Assembly (NCBI GenBank): GCA_002278985.1
Contig: NCJP01000006.1
Location: forward strand, 1 to 16,808
Length of the DNA: 16,808 bases
Reading direction: 5' to 3'
Source of the DNA: Erythrobacter sp. 34-65-8
GTDB taxonomy: Bacteria; Pseudomonadota; Alphaproteobacteria; Sphingomonadales; Sphingomonadaceae
The notes beneath the pieces were generated by a model. The model was not told the origin of the DNA and searched no databases. It saw only the letters and a list, made by a program, of their open reading frames with translations. Positions 15,537-16,808 of the stretch are shown piece after piece. Every line of letters starts with the position of its first letter. Position 1 is the first letter of the stretch. The position numbers were made by a program, and so were the translations under genes.

Positions 15537-16808
15537 CTAACCGTGTGCGCCGAATTCGTTGGCGATGGCGGTGGCAATCCGCAAGCTTAGCGCCTGCGCC
15601 TGCTCGATCGGGGCGATGAAGTCGCGCTCGATCGCGGCATAGCCTTCCTCGCCCCCGTCAGGATAATCCGAAGGTTCGTCGAGCGGGAAGTCGCCGGGGC
15701 CCGGTACCCGCACCGGGAACGCCCGCCGCAACTGGGCCAGCGCTTCATCGATCCGCAGCGTGAGCACCATCTCTATCACGTCACTGCGGCTGATATCATT
15801 GGCGCGGCTGAACGCAGGAACCGAAACGGCGCGCAGGAACATGTGCTGGAGCAGCGTCAAGCGCAGAGCCTGGAGCACCCCGATCCTTCGCCGCACGGCC
15901 TCGCGGTCAGGCCCGGTGGCTTCCTCGGGCACCAGTTCGAGCAACCGGTGAAGTTTCAGCGCATCGATCCGCAGGCGTGAGGCCAGGCGGCGGAATACCC
16001 CGGTCCGGTCATCGCCGACCAGATATTCGGCCAGCGCGGCGCATGACCCGGCGAGGTGATCCTCTGTGCCGCGATAGGTGCGGCTGGCCCAGTAGGCGGA
16101 ATTGAACAGCTCGCCGAATGCGGCGACGGTCTTGATGCTGGCAAGCGCATTGGCGGCCCGCACCAGGCGCACGATCTGCTGCCCGCGCGGGCTGTCTGAC
16201 AGCAGCCCGGCCAGCTCCTCGCGGTTTCCTTCGGCTGCACTTCCCACTCCGGCGATCACATTGACCGGGTAGCCAAGCTGCTGGAGGATGGCGTTGTGGG
16301 GGATCGCGCGGATCTGGCGCAGGCTCATCTCGCGGTCGGCATTGATGTCGCTCTGGCGGCGCGAGACGCGGCTGCCGGTCTGGTTCAGCAGGCCCAGCCC
16401 GAACGCGGTGATCGCGCGCGCATAGGTGCGGCTCTCCAGATGGTCACGCTGGTGCTCCTTGACCGCCCGGTAGAAGTCGAGACTGAGGTCGGTCCGGCGA
16501 TAGAACGGATCGGCGGCCCCTGCCGCATCCGTCTCCGCCGGGCGCAGCCGGGCAATCTGCCCCAGGGTGGCCAGCGCCAGCTCAGGTGTGGCGAAGAACA
16601 GGTATCCGTCCCCGCCCTGGAAGCTGGCTTCCGGCTCGATCCGGATACCTGCGCGGGCGAACCTGCGCCGGGTCCATGGCGAGAGCGGCCACTCGAGCCG
16701 GTCACGCAGCGAAACCGGGTGCGCCCCGCGGCCCATGCTCTCTCCGTGGGTGTTGAAGATGAGCGCGGCAATGTCGGTCAGCCCGTTGGCGGCCATCGCC
16801 TCGGCCAG
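15537..16808 (-). CDS. Divergent phosphoenolpyruvate carboxylase-like protein, C-terminal part (cut by window edge)
   Basis: The reading frame is open to the window edge, giving 423 codons of a longer protein; the internal ATG at 16796 is not the true start. The fold assignment rests on PEPC-like blocks: FNTHGESMGRGAHP (16757-16716) in place of FHGRGGSIGRGGAP, then GSRVSRRQSD and LRQIRAIPHN (about 16376-16290) matching SRPAKRR and LRAIPW of E. coli Ppc. Arg587, Arg699 and Arg713 of E. coli appear kept. His579 and Arg581 are replaced by Asn and His, and the C-terminal RNTG motif is absent (the protein ends in EFGAHG). PEPC makes oxaloacetate from PEP and bicarbonate; with these changes normal activity is doubtful. 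It converges on the second LacI gene with 9 bp between stop codons, so it is probably not part of the glucan locus. Family membership is likely, function unknown. Confidence 0.75.
   Translation of the reverse strand: MAEAMAANGLTDIAALIFNTHGESMGRGAHPVSLRDRLEWPLSPWTRRRFARAGIRIEPEASFQGGDGYLFFATPELALATLGQIARLRPAETDAAGAADPFYRRTDLSLDFYRAVKEHQRDHLESRTYARAITAFGLGLLNQTGSRVSRRQSDINADREMSLRQIRAIPHNAILQQLGYPVNVIAGVGSAAEGNREELAGLLSDSPRGQQIVRLVRAANALASIKTVAAFGELFNSAYWASRTYRGTEDHLAGSCAALAEYLVGDDRTGVFRRLASRLRIDALKLHRLLELVPEEATGPDREAVRRRIGVLQALRLTLLQHMFLRAVSVPAFSRANDISRSDVIEMVLTLRIDEALAQLRRAFPVRVPGPGDFPLDEPSDYPDGGEEGYAAIERDFIAPIEQAQALSLRIATAIANEFGAHG

Noticed and set aside
1..16808. tRNA, rRNA, CRISPR, insertion sequence or phage features
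   Set aside because: None was recognised: there are no transposase motifs, direct-repeat arrays or RNA-gene signatures, and all gaps between genes are short.

Overview
The window is about 16.8 kb of GC-rich, gene-dense alphaproteobacterial DNA, most likely from a sphingomonad (Novosphingobium, Sphingomonas, Altererythrobacter or a relative). This placement rests on gene content: a very large TonB-dependent receptor of the Xanthomonas/Caulobacter type, a flavin-dependent tryptophan-halogenase-like gene beside it, LacI-family regulators, and zwf-edd of the Entner-Doudoroff pathway. It is an inference, since no rRNA or marker gene is present.

From 12.8 kb down to position 1, eight genes run on the minus strand and form a beta-glucan (probably laminarin) utilisation locus that leads into central metabolism. 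In transcription order they are: TonB-dependent receptor (12768-9424), GH16 endo-beta-glucanase lipoprotein (9305-8298), LacI-type regulator (8294-7239), MFS transporter (7242-6028), GH3 beta-glucosidase lipoprotein (5957-3585), FucP/GluP-type sugar transporter (3492-2203), zwf (2108-669) and edd (from 676, cut by the window edge). The expected flow is GH16 cutting polymer at the envelope, import of fragments through the receptor, GH3 trimming them to glucose, uptake by one or both MFS carriers, and oxidation through Zwf and Edd. Glucokinase and 6-phosphogluconolactonase are not in the window.

On the other side of the receptor promoter, a flavin-dependent halogenase (12927-14432) and a second LacI-type regulator (14487-15527) run on the plus strand. 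They end 9 bp from a convergent, partial and divergent PEP-carboxylase-like gene (15537 to the window end).

The most informative non-coding signal is a repeated 14-bp palindrome with a central CG, close to TGTGAACGTTCACA. Two copies lie 21 bp apart in the divergent receptor/halogenase promoter and one lies just upstream of GH3. The half-site resembles that of the E. coli lac operator, and the LacI protein encoded inside the cluster keeps the matching recognition-helix residues (Q22 and R26). This places the halogenase in the same predicted regulon as the glucan receptor and GH3. Two RNA-level elements also stand out: an intrinsic terminator after the receptor gene whose loop can pair with a segment just after the stop codon, and a perfect 12-bp inverted repeat that would bury the zwf ribosome-binding site.

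No tRNA, rRNA, insertion sequence, CRISPR array or attachment site was seen. Every gap between genes is under 160 bp.
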